Shown piece by piece: positions 35,121-43,981 of a DNA stretch of 64,000 nucleotides (position 1 is the first letter of the stretch; each line of letters starts with the position of its first letter). Below the pieces are notes generated by a model, which saw nothing but the letters and a program-made list of their open reading frames with translations, searched no databases and was not told the DNA's origin. The stretch is from Armatimonadota bacterium. Its GTDB lineage: Bacteria > Armatimonadota > Fimbriimonadia > Fimbriimonadales > Fimbriimonadaceae. Location of the stretch: positions 248,001-312,000 of the forward strand of contig JAFDWR010000003.1 in the NCBI GenBank assembly GCA_018268355.1, written 5' to 3'. The position numbers and the translations under genes are program-made.

Positions 35121-35791
35121 GGCGGCAGCAGCTCCACGCCTTGGGTCGCCGCCAATTGGCAGATTCGGTTCGCGATCTCGGCCATGAACCGCTCGCGGGT
35201 GCCCTTGTCGTTGCCCTCGCCCACAAAGTCGGAATAGCGAATCGGCTCACCGACGACGAGAGTGATCTTGTGGCGCTTCATCTTCTTCGCCCCTTTCGGA
35301 AGGGCCTTGTCCGTCCCCAGAATCGCGACGGGAAGGACTGGCGCACCCGAACGCTTCGCCATCATCGCGACGCCGGGGTTGGTCGGGAGCATCTGGTGGC
35401 CGTCGCCGCGAGTCCCCTCGGGAAAAATGAGGAGCGCCTCGCCCGAGGCGAGCAGGTCAAGCGAGGTCCGGATGGCCTCGGAGTCGCCTTCGCCCCGACG
35501 AACCGGAAATGCCCCGAGCGAAAGAAGTAGCTTGCCGAACAGCCCGCGAAAGAGCTCTTCCTTGGACATAAAGCTCAGCCGGCGAGGCAATCCGCACGAC
35601 ATCCCGGGCGGGTCGAGGTGGCTGGCGTGGTTCCCACAGATGATGACCGGACCGGTCTTCGGGACGTTTTCCGCGCCGATCGTCTTGATCCCGCCGAGGC
35701 GAAGCTGATAGACGAACAGCCTTACCGTTCCCCGAACGAAGGCATACCAGGTGGGATGTTTGCCCGGACGCATCTTTCCGAGGCTACCCAA
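35099..35791 (-). CDS. plsC: 1-acyl-sn-glycerol-3-phosphate acyltransferase
   Basis: 230 residues of the PlsC family, which makes phosphatidic acid. It has the catalytic H-x4-D motif NHASHLD (H55, D60) and the glycerophosphate-binding FPEGTR at 123-128. A basic hydrophobic N-terminus would associate with the membrane. This is one of two plsC-like genes in the window. It overlaps the converging secreted-protein gene by 22 bases. Confidence 0.9.
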   Translation of the reverse strand: MGSLGKMRPGKHPTWYAFVRGTVRLFVYQLRLGGIKTIGAENVPKTGPVIICGNHASHLDPPGMSCGLPRRLSFMSKEELFRGLFGKLLLSLGAFPVRRGEGDSEAIRTSLDLLASGEALLIFPEGTRGDGHQMLPTNPGVAMMAKRSGAPVLPVAILGTDKALPKGAKKMKRHKITLVVGEPIRYSDFVGEGNDKGTRERFMAEIANRICQLAATQGVELLPPQNLKSV

Positions 35792-35808
35792 CCGTAGAAT
35801 GGATGCAC

Positions 35809-37044
35809 ATGAACGCCGAGATTGTCTCCGTCGGGTCGGAACTCCTGCTCGGCCAGATTGTCGACACCCACGCCGCGACGATGGCCCAGGTCCTTGCAGA
35901 ATGCGGACTGACTTGCCAGCGGAGGTCGACGGTGGGCGACCACATGGAGCGGATCGTTGCCACGCTGAAGGAAGCGTTCTCGCGGGCAGACATCGTCATC
36001 ACGATTGGCGGTCTCGGCCCGACGAGCGATGACCTCACCCGCGACGCGCTCGCTGAAGCGATGGGCCTTCCCCTTGTCCTTGATCGGGATGTCGAGAGCC
36101 ACCTCCGCGAGATCTTCGCGGTTCGTCGCATCGCTTGGCTGCCCGTACTCGGACGTCAGGCCGAAAAGCCCGCGGGAGCCGAGATCATCCCCAACGCCAA
36201 CGGCACCGCCCCCGGCCTTTGGGTGGAGGCGAATGGCAAAATCGGGATCGCGCTCCCGGGTCCCAAGTCCGAATTCCTGCCCATGGCCCGGGGCGAAGTG
36301 CGCGACCGCCTGGGACGCCTCACGCGAGGCGCGGTTATCCTCTCGCGAACCCTGCGCATTGCCGGCCTTGGGGAAAGCCGGGTCGAAGCCCTCCTCGGCG
36401 ACATCCTCGCGAGTAGCAACCCCACCGTCGCACCCTATGCCCAACCGGCGGAGGTTCATCTACGGCTCACCGCCTCGGCGGAAGACAAGATGCAAGCCGA
36501 AAAGCTCCTCGGTCCGCTAGAGGCCGACATCCGCCACATCCTCGGCAACGCAGTCTACGGTGCCGACGACGACACTCTCGAAAAGGCGGTCCTGGACCTC
36601 GCGGTCGCCTTCGGAGCGTCGGTTTCGGTCGCGGAGTCGATGACGGGCGGGCTCGTTGCCCAGCGGCTCACCTCGGTGCCGGGCGCCTCAGAGTGTTTTA
36701 AGGGCGGCATCGTCAGCTATGCCGCCGAGGCCAAGGCGTCTCTGCTGGGCGTCTCTGAGGCGACCCTCGCCGCCCACACGCCGGTCAGCGCCGAAGTTGC
36801 CATGGAAATGGCGACCGGCGTTCGCGAGCGGCTCGGCACGGATTGGGGCATCGCGGTCACCGGCAACGCGGGACCGACGAGCGACGCAGGTGGGCGACCG
36901 GTCGGGCTGACCTACATCGCGGTCGCAGGACCGGACGGGGTCAGCGTGCATGAGCACCAGCTTCGCGGATCACGTGAGGACGTCCGCCAACGCGCCTCCC
37001 AGTGGGCGCTCCTTGCGTGGCGAAACGCCATGATTGAGTCATAA
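35809..37044 (+). CDS. cinA: CinA-family protein
   Basis: 411 residues with an N-terminal molybdopterin-binding-like (COG1058) domain (EIVSVGSELLLGQIVDTHA, TIGGLGPTSDDLTRDA) and a C-terminal CinA/PncC domain (VAESMTGGLVAQRL...FKGGIVSYA, GIAVTGNAGP) that deamidates nicotinamide mononucleotide in other species. Of two ATG codons (35803, 35809) the second is preferred because a TAGAAT box (35795-35800) ends 8 bases before it. Confidence 0.93.
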   Translation: MNAEIVSVGSELLLGQIVDTHAATMAQVLAECGLTCQRRSTVGDHMERIVATLKEAFSRADIVITIGGLGPTSDDLTRDALAEAMGLPLVLDRDVESHLREIFAVRRIAWLPVLGRQAEKPAGAEIIPNANGTAPGLWVEANGKIGIALPGPKSEFLPMARGEVRDRLGRLTRGAVILSRTLRIAGLGESRVEALLGDILASSNPTVAPYAQPAEVHLRLTASAEDKMQAEKLLGPLEADIRHILGNAVYGADDDTLEKAVLDLAVAFGASVSVAESMTGGLVAQRLTSVPGASECFKGGIVSYAAEAKASLLGVSEATLAAHTPVSAEVAMEMATGVRERLGTDWGIAVTGNAGPTSDAGGRPVGLTYIAVAGPDGVSVHEHQLRGSREDVRQRASQWALLAWRNAMIES

Positions 37045-37080
37045 GAAAGGCCCGGTCAACCGCAAAGGGATGACCGGGCC
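37045..37080 (-). terminator. Rho-independent terminator after metK
   Basis: A 10-bp GC-rich stem (37049-37058 with 37071-37080) around a 12-base loop, followed on the minus strand by TTTCTTAT. It lies between the converging cinA and metK genes. Confidence 0.8.
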
Positions 37081-37094
37081 CGATTCTCAGGCGA

Positions 37095-38219
37095 TTAGCC
37101 GCGGAGCGAAGCCGCTGCGTTCGTCTGCTCCCAGGGGAAGCTCGCGTTGCCAAAGTGACCGTTCTTGGCGGTCTGGTAGTAGCGGAACTTTCGAAGACCA
37201 AGCGTGTTGGCGATTCCCTTCGGCGACATGTCGAAGGTGTCTCGGACGCGCTTTTCGATCGTCTCGAGGCTCACGTGCTCGGTGCCAAAGGTCTCGATGT
37301 TGATCGAAACCGGCTGGGCAACGCCGATTGCATAAGCAAGGGCGACGACGCATCGGTCGGCGAGGTCTGCCGCAACGATGTTCTTGGCCACGTAGCGAGC
37401 CATGTATGCCGCCGATCGGTCGACCTTCGTCGGGTCCTTACCGGAGAACGCACCGCCACCGTGGGGGCACATGCCGCCGTAGGTGTCGACGATGATCTTT
37501 CGACCCGTCACGCCGGTGTCGCCTTGCGGTCCACCGATGGTGAAGATGCCGGTCGGGTTGATGTGGAAGGTGATTTCGTCGTTGACGTACTGCTTGTACT
37601 GCTCGAGCACGGGGTTGATGATGTGCTCGCGAACGATCGCCCGGACTTCTTCTTGGGTCTGATCTTCGTGGTGCTGTTGGCTAACAACGACGGTTTCGAT
37701 GCTTCGCGGGCCCTTCTCGTCATAGATGACCGAGACCTGGCTCTTCGCGTCGGGTCGGAGCTTGAGGCTGGGGTTCGACTTTCGGACCGAAGCGCTGCGG
37801 GCCATCATGGCGTGGGCAATCGCAATCGGAAGCGGCATGAGCTCCGGCGTTTCCTTGGTCGCCATGCCAAACATCATGCCTTGGTCGCCTGCGCCACCGG
37901 TGTCAACGCCAGCGGCGATGTCAGGCGACTGACCCTGGATCGCCACCATGACGCCGCACGTCGCGCCATCAAGGCCGAGAGCGTGGTCGGTGTAACCCAC
38001 TTCGTTGATCGTGTTTCGCACGATGTCCGCAACTTCGATATAGCCGTCGACGGTGACTTCGCCCGCCACAACGGCAAGGCCACGAGTGAGAAGAGTTTCG
38101 ATCGCAACGCGAGCAAATTCGTCCTTTTCAAGGCACGCATCAAGCAAGGCATCGGAGATCTGATCGGCCAGCTTGTCCGGATGGCCCTCGCTCACCGACT
38201 CAGAGGTGTAAATTCTCAT
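37095..38219 (-). CDS. metK: S-adenosylmethionine synthetase
   Basis: 374 residues. MetK makes SAM from methionine and ATP. It starts MRIYTSESVSEGHPDK, and has GAGDQG, GGAFSGKDPTKVDRSAAY and the C-terminal domain. The ATG at 38219 is chosen for the conserved N-terminus and because a TACACT box (38233-38238) ends 13 bases before it. The upstream gap of 78 bases is too short for a SAM riboswitch. A probable methyltransferase gene diverges from it. Confidence 0.97.
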   Translation of the reverse strand: MRIYTSESVSEGHPDKLADQISDALLDACLEKDEFARVAIETLLTRGLAVVAGEVTVDGYIEVADIVRNTINEVGYTDHALGLDGATCGVMVAIQGQSPDIAAGVDTGGAGDQGMMFGMATKETPELMPLPIAIAHAMMARSASVRKSNPSLKLRPDAKSQVSVIYDEKGPRSIETVVVSQQHHEDQTQEEVRAIVREHIINPVLEQYKQYVNDEITFHINPTGIFTIGGPQGDTGVTGRKIIVDTYGGMCPHGGGAFSGKDPTKVDRSAAYMARYVAKNIVAADLADRCVVALAYAIGVAQPVSINIETFGTEHVSLETIEKRVRDTFDMSPKGIANTLGLRKFRYYQTAKNGHFGNASFPWEQTNAAASLRG

Positions 38220-38297
38220 GGTTCCAGGGGGGAGTGTACCAGCCAGTTCTGTGCCAATCTCCCCCAAGGAACTGACAGGTTACGGTTCGATTTTGTG

Positions 38298-38966
38298 ATG
38301 AAACCAAGGCTTAATGAAAGTATCTTGTGGAACGCCGGGCCCCACGAACAATTGGGGAGCGTGTGGATTCCGTGGGAGGAGGCTCCGCGCAGAATCGCCG
38401 AGTTTCCCCCGCCTGGCAGCGAGCTCGCCCTGGTTTCTGGTGCCCTTGACGAAGCTCGCGCTTGGGCTGCGAGCCGTTGGAAGCTCGTTGAGGCGGTGCA
38501 GTCGGATGCGGGCGGCCCCTTGAGGCTCTGGAAGCCATCGGCGGCGGCACGGTGGATCGCGGAGCATGCCCCTTCTCGGGTGGTCGACCTTGGGTGCGGC
38601 CAAGGTCGGGACGCCGTCTTTCTCGCCGACCTCGGTTGGGAGGTTGTTGCCATCGACCACCTGTCGGAGTGCCGGGAATTGGTCGAGAACCTACGACTGC
38701 GCTATGCCCCCGAGGGCAGGATTCAGGTTCGAATCGGCGACGTGAAGGACCTCCTTTTGGCTGAACCCTACCCGTACGTCCTCGCTTCTCGGTTGCACCT
38801 GAAAGGCCTCCTTGAGGTGCTCCAGCCCTGGACTGAGTTTGAGGGCTTCGCCGCGATTGAAGTCGCCCCCAACAAGCAAGGCCCCGAGTCGAACTCGGCT
38901 TGGGAGATAACCCCCCTTTCCGACGGGCTATGGGCCGCCCAATTACTGGGTTTTTGCGGGGGTTAA
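38298..38966 (+). CDS. SAM-dependent class I methyltransferase
   Basis: 222 residues. Motif I VVDLGCGQGRDAVFLADLGWEVVAID lies at about residue 95 onwards, like TehB/tellurite-type methyltransferases. The first 90 residues form an extra domain containing an Ala/Arg/Trp-rich rhodanese-like stretch (LALVSGALDEARAWAASRW). The substrate is unknown. The frame is open far upstream inside metK, but the ATG at 38298 is the first start outside that gene. Confidence 0.75.
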   Translation: MKPRLNESILWNAGPHEQLGSVWIPWEEAPRRIAEFPPPGSELALVSGALDEARAWAASRWKLVEAVQSDAGGPLRLWKPSAAARWIAEHAPSRVVDLGCGQGRDAVFLADLGWEVVAIDHLSECRELVENLRLRYAPEGRIQVRIGDVKDLLLAEPYPYVLASRLHLKGLLEVLQPWTEFEGFAAIEVAPNKQGPESNSAWEITPLSDGLWAAQLLGFCGG

Positions 38967-39045
38967 CCCGCGATTCACGAAGACCTTCGCTACACTACGT
39001 CTCACTCCTGCGAGTTTCTTGCACTCGCGAGTTGGTGTTGCTTTG

Positions 39046-40257
39046 ATGAAGAAGATTAGATTGGCCCTGATGGGCCTGGCGACGATTGGACTGGCCGGAC
39101 TCACCTCGAACGCCCTGGCCGTTGATGTGTTTCTCGATTGGTCGGCCGCAGACCCGATCTTTGCCACCGCTTGGGCACCGACCGGACTGAGCGCGCTCAC
39201 CACCACCGAGATCGCTCAAATCAAGGCTGACGTGAGGACCAACCTGGCGTCGATCTACAACGGTTTCACCCTGAACTTCACCACGACGAGCAGCGGCGCG
39301 AGCCCTTCGCTGATCTACCGATCAACAACCACGGCCGGCCTCTATGGCGAGGCTCAGTCTGTCGACTGGCGCAACATCCGACCCAACGAGTCGGCCGACG
39401 TTTACATCAACAACTTTGCCGACCACGTCGGTAGCTCGTTCACGCGATCGCAGAACCTCACCCGACTCACCAACGGCCTGACCGGCACGAGCGCACACGA
39501 GCTCGGCCACACCTTCGGCCTCGAGCACTACGATGCCTATGGTTTCTCGAGCCTCGTCTATGGCGGTGGCTCGGCAGGAACGACGGCCTATTCCGGGATC
39601 ACGGGTCAGCAGAACGCCCACATCATGGCGACCGGCGCGAGCGGAGCGAGCATCGCCACCCGGACGGTTCCTCGAACCTTCAACCCGTGGGAGCTGCTCA
39701 AGCTGGAATTCGCCGCTGGGGTCGCCCCGACCCTTGGCCTCACGATCAACGAATCGGGCGTCGCCCACGGCACGATCGGGACCGCCCAGGCCATCGTCGG
39801 ACAGGCTCAGCCGATCTCGGGGCTGACTGCGATCAACGTCAACGGATCGACTGCCGCCGGTGAAAACGACTTCTATTCGTTCACCGCGACCGCGGGCAAC
39901 AAGATCTCCGTGCTCGTAAACGCACCCGCCGATCGAAACCTTGCTTCGATCGATACGACGATTGCGATCTTCGACGGCACGGGAACGCAAGTCGCCTTCA
40001 ACGACGACATTCGGTTTAGCGGCAACAACTTCGGCGGCACCTCGACGTCGCTCTATGACGACAACTCGCTGATCCTGAACTACGTTGCCCCGACGACGGG
40101 CACGTTCACCGTCCGCGTGGGCGCGTTTAGCGCGACCACCGGCCTGAGCAACTACAACCTGCTCATCTCCGGCCTTAACCCGGTGCCCGAGCCTGCGACG
40201 ATGGTCGCCCTCGGCCTGGGTGCCACCGCCCTCCTGCGACGACGCCGAAAGTCGTAA
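39046..40257 (+). CDS. PEP-CTERM secreted metalloprotease with PPC domain
   Basis: 403 residues. Signal peptide to about residue 26 (NALA-VD). The zinc site HELGHTFGLEH spans 151-161, a full HExxHxxGxxH metzincin motif, with a Met-turn candidate IMATGAS about 50 residues later. A bacterial pre-peptidase C-terminal beta domain follows (ENDFYSFTATAGNKISV to TFTVRVGA), then the PEP-CTERM tag VPEPATM, a helix, and RRRRKS. It is therefore exported and sorted by exosortase. A TACACT box lies at 38991-38996, and a small hairpin (39010-39028) sits in the leader. Confidence 0.88.
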   Translation: MKKIRLALMGLATIGLAGLTSNALAVDVFLDWSAADPIFATAWAPTGLSALTTTEIAQIKADVRTNLASIYNGFTLNFTTTSSGASPSLIYRSTTTAGLYGEAQSVDWRNIRPNESADVYINNFADHVGSSFTRSQNLTRLTNGLTGTSAHELGHTFGLEHYDAYGFSSLVYGGGSAGTTAYSGITGQQNAHIMATGASGASIATRTVPRTFNPWELLKLEFAAGVAPTLGLTINESGVAHGTIGTAQAIVGQAQPISGLTAINVNGSTAAGENDFYSFTATAGNKISVLVNAPADRNLASIDTTIAIFDGTGTQVAFNDDIRFSGNNFGGTSTSLYDDNSLILNYVAPTTGTFTVRVGAFSATTGLSNYNLLISGLNPVPEPATMVALGLGATALLRRRRKS

Positions 40258-40270
40258 GGGTAAAAGCTGA

Positions 40271-40307
40271 GCGGGGCGAGGATAACCATCCTCGCCCCGC
40301 TTCTGTT
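40271..40307. terminator. Bidirectional terminator between two PEP-CTERM genes
   Basis: A 13-bp GC-rich perfect stem (40271-40283 with 40288-40300) with loop AACC, a T-rich tail on the plus strand and a shorter one on the minus strand. It serves both converging genes. Confidence 0.8.
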
Positions 40308-40322
40308 TGCTTAGCCAGAGGT

Positions 40323-41243
40323 TCAGCGCGACTTACGTCGCCGAACCAAGAAGGCGAGTCCGCCGCCGAGCAGCGCGAGCGTCCCCGGCTCAGGAACCGG
40401 CGTGATGAACCGGAAGCTGTTTGCGGTCGTGCCCGTCCACATGTCGGTGTGGGTCTGGGTCGTCGGGTCGTAGCGGACCACGCGCGTGCCCGAGGCGTAA
40501 AGGATCATGCCGTTCCCCAGTCGGGCGATGCCACGTCCACCAAGCGTCGAGCTGATGTACTGCAGCTGGTTCCCGTTCAGGTCGTAGCTGAAGAGGCCCG
40601 GCAGCGGGTTCGGCACGCCACCCGAAAGAGGTCCACCACTGAAGCCAGCAATGAGAAGGTTCGCACCGTCTTGGACGATCTGCTGCGGGAAGAACATGCC
40701 CGTCGCGCCGCCACCGGTCACGTTCCACTGACCCTGGACCACGCCGTTGAGGTCCAGCTTCGTGATCGAGTTGTCCGTCGAGTTCGAGACGAGGATGTCG
40801 TTACCCTTGAAGAAGATGTCCCACGGGCTTTGAGCGAGGTTCGAGAACACCGTGCGGTTGGTGCCGTCGGCATTGAACCGCAGGATCGAGTTCAAGCCGC
40901 CGCTCGCCACATAAAGAAAGCCGTTGTTGATCGTGATGCCGCGGATGTTCGATTCGCCGCTGACGATCGTGTTGAGGAACTGTCCGCCGTAGCTGTATTC
41001 GAGGACCGCGTTGTTCACCTGGTCGCTGATGTAGTAGCTGCCTCGGCCGCTGTCGATCAGCTTGATCGGGGTCGCAAGCCGGTTGTTGGCGTCATCGACG
41101 ATCACGTTGTCCGAAATGAACGTTCCGTCAAACGAGCTGAACGACCAGACGCGCTCGACCGTGCCGGAATCGACGATCAGAACTTGGGCAGAGCCCACGG
41201 CAGCAAGGGCCGCCAAAATCGAAATAGAAAAAACCCTCTTCAT
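40323..41243 (-). CDS. PEP-CTERM beta-propeller protein
   Basis: 306 residues from the preferred ATG at 41243, which follows AGGAGAGG. Signal peptide MKRVFSISILAALAAVGSA. The body contains about six NHL-like repeats (INNGFLYVASGGLNSILRFNADG, FKGNDILVSNSTDNSITKLDLNG), typical of a beta propeller. It ends VPEPGTLALLGGGLAFLVRRRKSR, a PEP-CTERM tag. It is probably a surface binding protein without enzymatic activity. Confidence 0.85.
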   Translation of the reverse strand: MKRVFSISILAALAAVGSAQVLIVDSGTVERVWSFSSFDGTFISDNVIVDDANNRLATPIKLIDSGRGSYYISDQVNNAVLEYSYGGQFLNTIVSGESNIRGITINNGFLYVASGGLNSILRFNADGTNRTVFSNLAQSPWDIFFKGNDILVSNSTDNSITKLDLNGVVQGQWNVTGGGATGMFFPQQIVQDGANLLIAGFSGGPLSGGVPNPLPGLFSYDLNGNQLQYISSTLGGRGIARLGNGMILYASGTRVVRYDPTTQTHTDMWTGTTANSFRFITPVPEPGTLALLGGGLAFLVRRRKSR

Positions 41244-41321
41244 ATCCTCTCCTCTCAATCTTTACACAAACCTCGTCAAGTGAGAAACCTTCACCAGCTA
41301 TGATGACGGAATATCAGTATC

Positions 41322-42644
41322 GTGAAGTGGACCGCAATTCCCCTGTTAGGCTTACTAGCTTCGGCCGTCCAGGCTCAACTTTCTGACCTGGACTCGAACC
41401 GTGCCGTCCTCGTTCGGGACAAATCCACACTAGATCTCTACGAAGGCGCACCGCTTCGGCGTGTCCGGTCGATCAAGTCGGATGGTCCGGTTAGCGCCGT
41501 TGCATTGCGAGGCGAGACGATCGCCTACGTTAGCACCGGTCCTGAGGGTCCAAGGCTTAATCTTTGCGAAGGTGAGCAGATCTCGAGCATGGTGATTCCC
41601 ACCAGCTCGGTCAGCAGCATTCGCCGCGCAGGAACCGGCTGGCTCGCCTCCAACAAGTGGGGCGCGTGGTGGGTGCGAGGCAACTCGATCACGCCGATTC
41701 GCCAAGCCCTTCCGCCCAGCTGGCAAGCCGATTTTGGTTCGCCCTACGTGGCCACCGCCGAGAACTTTGTCCTCCTCGCCCGGCCCTATGCCGTCGGCCT
41801 AGACTCCAAGCCGATCTGCCAAGTCAGTGCGTTCGACCTCACGGATGACCAGGTTCGTCCCCTCGGCAGCTTCATGACCAAGGCCCCCGAGATCCAGATC
41901 ACCGGTGGCTATTCGCTCGACGACCGCGGACGATTTGGCCGCACGCCAAGCTGGAAGATGGTCAACCCCCGCTTCGACCTGAGTGGCGGCAAGGCCACCT
42001 TCTTTGAGGGTGATGACCGCGTGCTCGTCGATTTTCGCGCCCAGAATTGGTCCCCCACCCGACTTGAAGCGAAGGACGCCCCTGGCGAGTCGAAGGTGAA
42101 GTGGCAAAGCGGTCGGCTGATCACCAAGGACGGCTCGCGGGAATTTGCGATCCTGGATAAGACCGGCGGACCCGTGACCGGCGTCTTTGACCTCGGTGGC
42201 CAGCCCTACCGCACCAAGGACGACCTCCTGCTGCCTTTCCAGCCTGGCGAAGATGTCCTCCGCGTTCCCCTCGGCGTCGAAACCCAGCAACCGCCCACCG
42301 ACCGCGCCCGCGCGATCTGGGAAGAGGCCCAGGCCTGGTTCGGAACGCCCTATCTTTGGGGCGGCACGAGCCGCAGCGGCGTCGACTGCTCGGGCTTCGT
42401 GATGAGCATCTACAAGAAGGCGGGGATCAACCTCCCGCGGACCTCGGCCGAAATGGGCGAGAGCCGCCGCGGTCGCCGCGTGACTGATGAGCTACGATGG
42501 GGCGACCTGCTGGTCTGGAAAGGCCACGTGGCGATGTACATCGGCGACGGGCGCACGGTCGAATCCCGCTCCTCGAGCGGCGTTGGCATCAGCTCGATCT
42601 GGAACCGGCCCGGCTTCAAGGTCATGCGCTTCCTGAGCGACTAG
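41322..42644 (+). CDS. Secreted NlpC/P60 cell-wall peptidase
   Basis: 440 residues with signal peptide MKWTAIPLLGLLASAVQA. The first 300 mature residues form an unrecognised beta-rich domain. The C-terminal NlpC/P60 domain has the catalytic Cys at 356 (GVDCSGFVMS) and His at 402 (GHVAMYIGDG), so it would cut gamma-D-Glu-diamino acid or similar wall peptide bonds. The stop interlocks (CTAG) with the Y-family polymerase gene. Confidence 0.9.
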   Translation: MKWTAIPLLGLLASAVQAQLSDLDSNRAVLVRDKSTLDLYEGAPLRRVRSIKSDGPVSAVALRGETIAYVSTGPEGPRLNLCEGEQISSMVIPTSSVSSIRRAGTGWLASNKWGAWWVRGNSITPIRQALPPSWQADFGSPYVATAENFVLLARPYAVGLDSKPICQVSAFDLTDDQVRPLGSFMTKAPEIQITGGYSLDDRGRFGRTPSWKMVNPRFDLSGGKATFFEGDDRVLVDFRAQNWSPTRLEAKDAPGESKVKWQSGRLITKDGSREFAILDKTGGPVTGVFDLGGQPYRTKDDLLLPFQPGEDVLRVPLGVETQQPPTDRARAIWEEAQAWFGTPYLWGGTSRSGVDCSGFVMSIYKKAGINLPRTSAEMGESRRGRRVTDELRWGDLLVWKGHVAMYIGDGRTVESRSSSGVGISSIWNRPGFKVMRFLSD

Positions 42645-43933
42645 TTGTCCATCGTCCGGATGCCGCGAAAGGTGTCGAAGATCACGTTGTCGCCGAGCCC
42701 CTCGGAGAACAGCGCGGTCTTCTGGAAGGCGATCTTCTCCTTCGCGGTGTCCTTCGACCGGTGGGTCGAGGCGAGGTAAACCGAGTTCTTCCCGAACTTC
42801 CGGTTCATCGAGTCGATTGCATGGCTGAGTTCGGTTTGAGCGGTCTGGTCGTCGTCGTCAAACAGCGACGGGGTGACCGCGCCTTTCTCGATGAGTCCGG
42901 TGAACGTCACGCCGACCGACCGTGGCCGAATGAAGTCAGCCCTGGGCCAAAGGCGGTGGAACGAATCCAAGAACGACTGGGTGGCCTGGGTCGAGTCGAA
43001 TCGCTCATGGCCTTCCCAGCTCTTTTCGAATCCGGTGACGTGGAACGAAACGCCCGATGCAAAGAGGCCCTCAGCCCGTAAGCGTGCTGCGGCTTTGTTG
43101 AGGAGCCGGACGAGGACCTCTTTGCATCCTTGTTCGTGGCGAAACTCGGGGGCGAGGACGTGGGAGTGGCCAAGCGTCCGCCGCTGGGTCTTCTTTCGCG
43201 GGGCCTCATAACCCCGAAGCATGTAGAACCACTCTTCGCCCATCACCGACCCAAAGGCGAGCCGGAGATCTCGTGCACTGGCCGCGCAGAGATCGGCGGC
43301 GGTGAAGATGCCGTGCGCCTCGAGCCGTGCGCGCATCCGCTTGTTGATCCCGGTGAAGCCCATCAGCGGCAATTCAAGGAGCCGACCCGGCAGGTCCTTC
43401 GCCTCCAGCATGACGAGGCCGTTGGGCTTTTCGAGCTCGGTCGCGATTTTAGCCAGGAACGGGTTGGGGGCGATGCCGACCGACGCGGTGATGCACTCGC
43501 CGACCTCATCGCGCAACACGTCCTTCATCCGAAGCGCGATCTCGCGGGCACGTTCGGGTTGGCACTCTTCGCCGAGGAGCCGGAATCGCATCTCATCGAT
43601 GCTGCAGACCTCTTCGATTGGCAGGACGCCTTCCAGGGCGCGCTTCACCGCCTCGTGGTAGGCAACGTAGTTCGAGAAGCCCGCTGGCAAGAGCTGAATG
43701 TCCGGGCAGAGCCGCTTCGCCTCGCCGATCTGGGTGCCGGTCTTCACGCCAAAGGCCTTCGCCTCATAGCTCGCGGCGACAATGAACGACGAATCTGCCA
43801 TCACCGGACAAACGCCAACCGGCTTGCCCCGCAGTTCGGGGTTCTCCTGTTGCTCCACCGAGGCGAAGTACGAGTTCAGATCGAGGAACACGTAGCGAAG
43901 CCGCCGGTCTTGACGCTCAAAAGGTAGATTCAC
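42641..43933 (-). CDS. Y-family DNA polymerase (DinB/Pol IV type)
   Basis: A 430-residue translesion polymerase. Catalytic acidic residues are D18 (FLDLNSYFASVEQQ) and D113-E114 (CSIDEMRF); the helix-hairpin-helix and little-finger domains follow. The first metal motif has Asn-Ser where DinB has Asp-Ala, which is closer to the UmuC/SAMHD-type branches, so the exact subfamily is uncertain. The GTG start at 43933 is placed directly beside a palindromic candidate operator with the TACAAT box, with no Shine-Dalgarno site, so the mRNA is likely leaderless. Confidence 0.88.
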   Translation of the reverse strand: MNLPFERQDRRLRYVFLDLNSYFASVEQQENPELRGKPVGVCPVMADSSFIVAASYEAKAFGVKTGTQIGEAKRLCPDIQLLPAGFSNYVAYHEAVKRALEGVLPIEEVCSIDEMRFRLLGEECQPERAREIALRMKDVLRDEVGECITASVGIAPNPFLAKIATELEKPNGLVMLEAKDLPGRLLELPLMGFTGINKRMRARLEAHGIFTAADLCAASARDLRLAFGSVMGEEWFYMLRGYEAPRKKTQRRTLGHSHVLAPEFRHEQGCKEVLVRLLNKAAARLRAEGLFASGVSFHVTGFEKSWEGHERFDSTQATQSFLDSFHRLWPRADFIRPRSVGVTFTGLIEKGAVTPSLFDDDDQTAQTELSHAIDSMNRKFGKNSVYLASTHRSKDTAKEKIAFQKTALFSEGLGDNVIFDTFRGIRTMDN

Positions 43934-43953
43934 GTCTACTATTATTGTAGACG
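43933..43953 (-). promoter_or_regulatory. Palindromic candidate operator over the polymerase -10 box
   Basis: Perfect 7-bp arms CGTCTAC and GTAGACG are separated by 7 AT-only bases. On the minus strand TACAAT (43944-43949) lies inside the palindrome and ends 10 bases before the GTG start. A repressor bound here would block RNA polymerase; LexA is the obvious candidate for a translesion polymerase, but the motif is not a standard LexA box. Confidence 0.55.
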
Positions 43954-43981
43954 ACCTTTCACCGATTTTGGAAGGGCTTTT

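Noticed and set aside
37155-38297. N-terminal 381 codons in frame with the methyltransferase gene
   Set aside because: This stretch is antisense to metK; the conserved part begins at the ATG at 38298.
38220-38297. SAM riboswitch before metK
   Set aside because: Only 78 bases separate the divergent genes, and a TACACT box sits 13 bases before metK, leaving no room for an aptamer in the leader.
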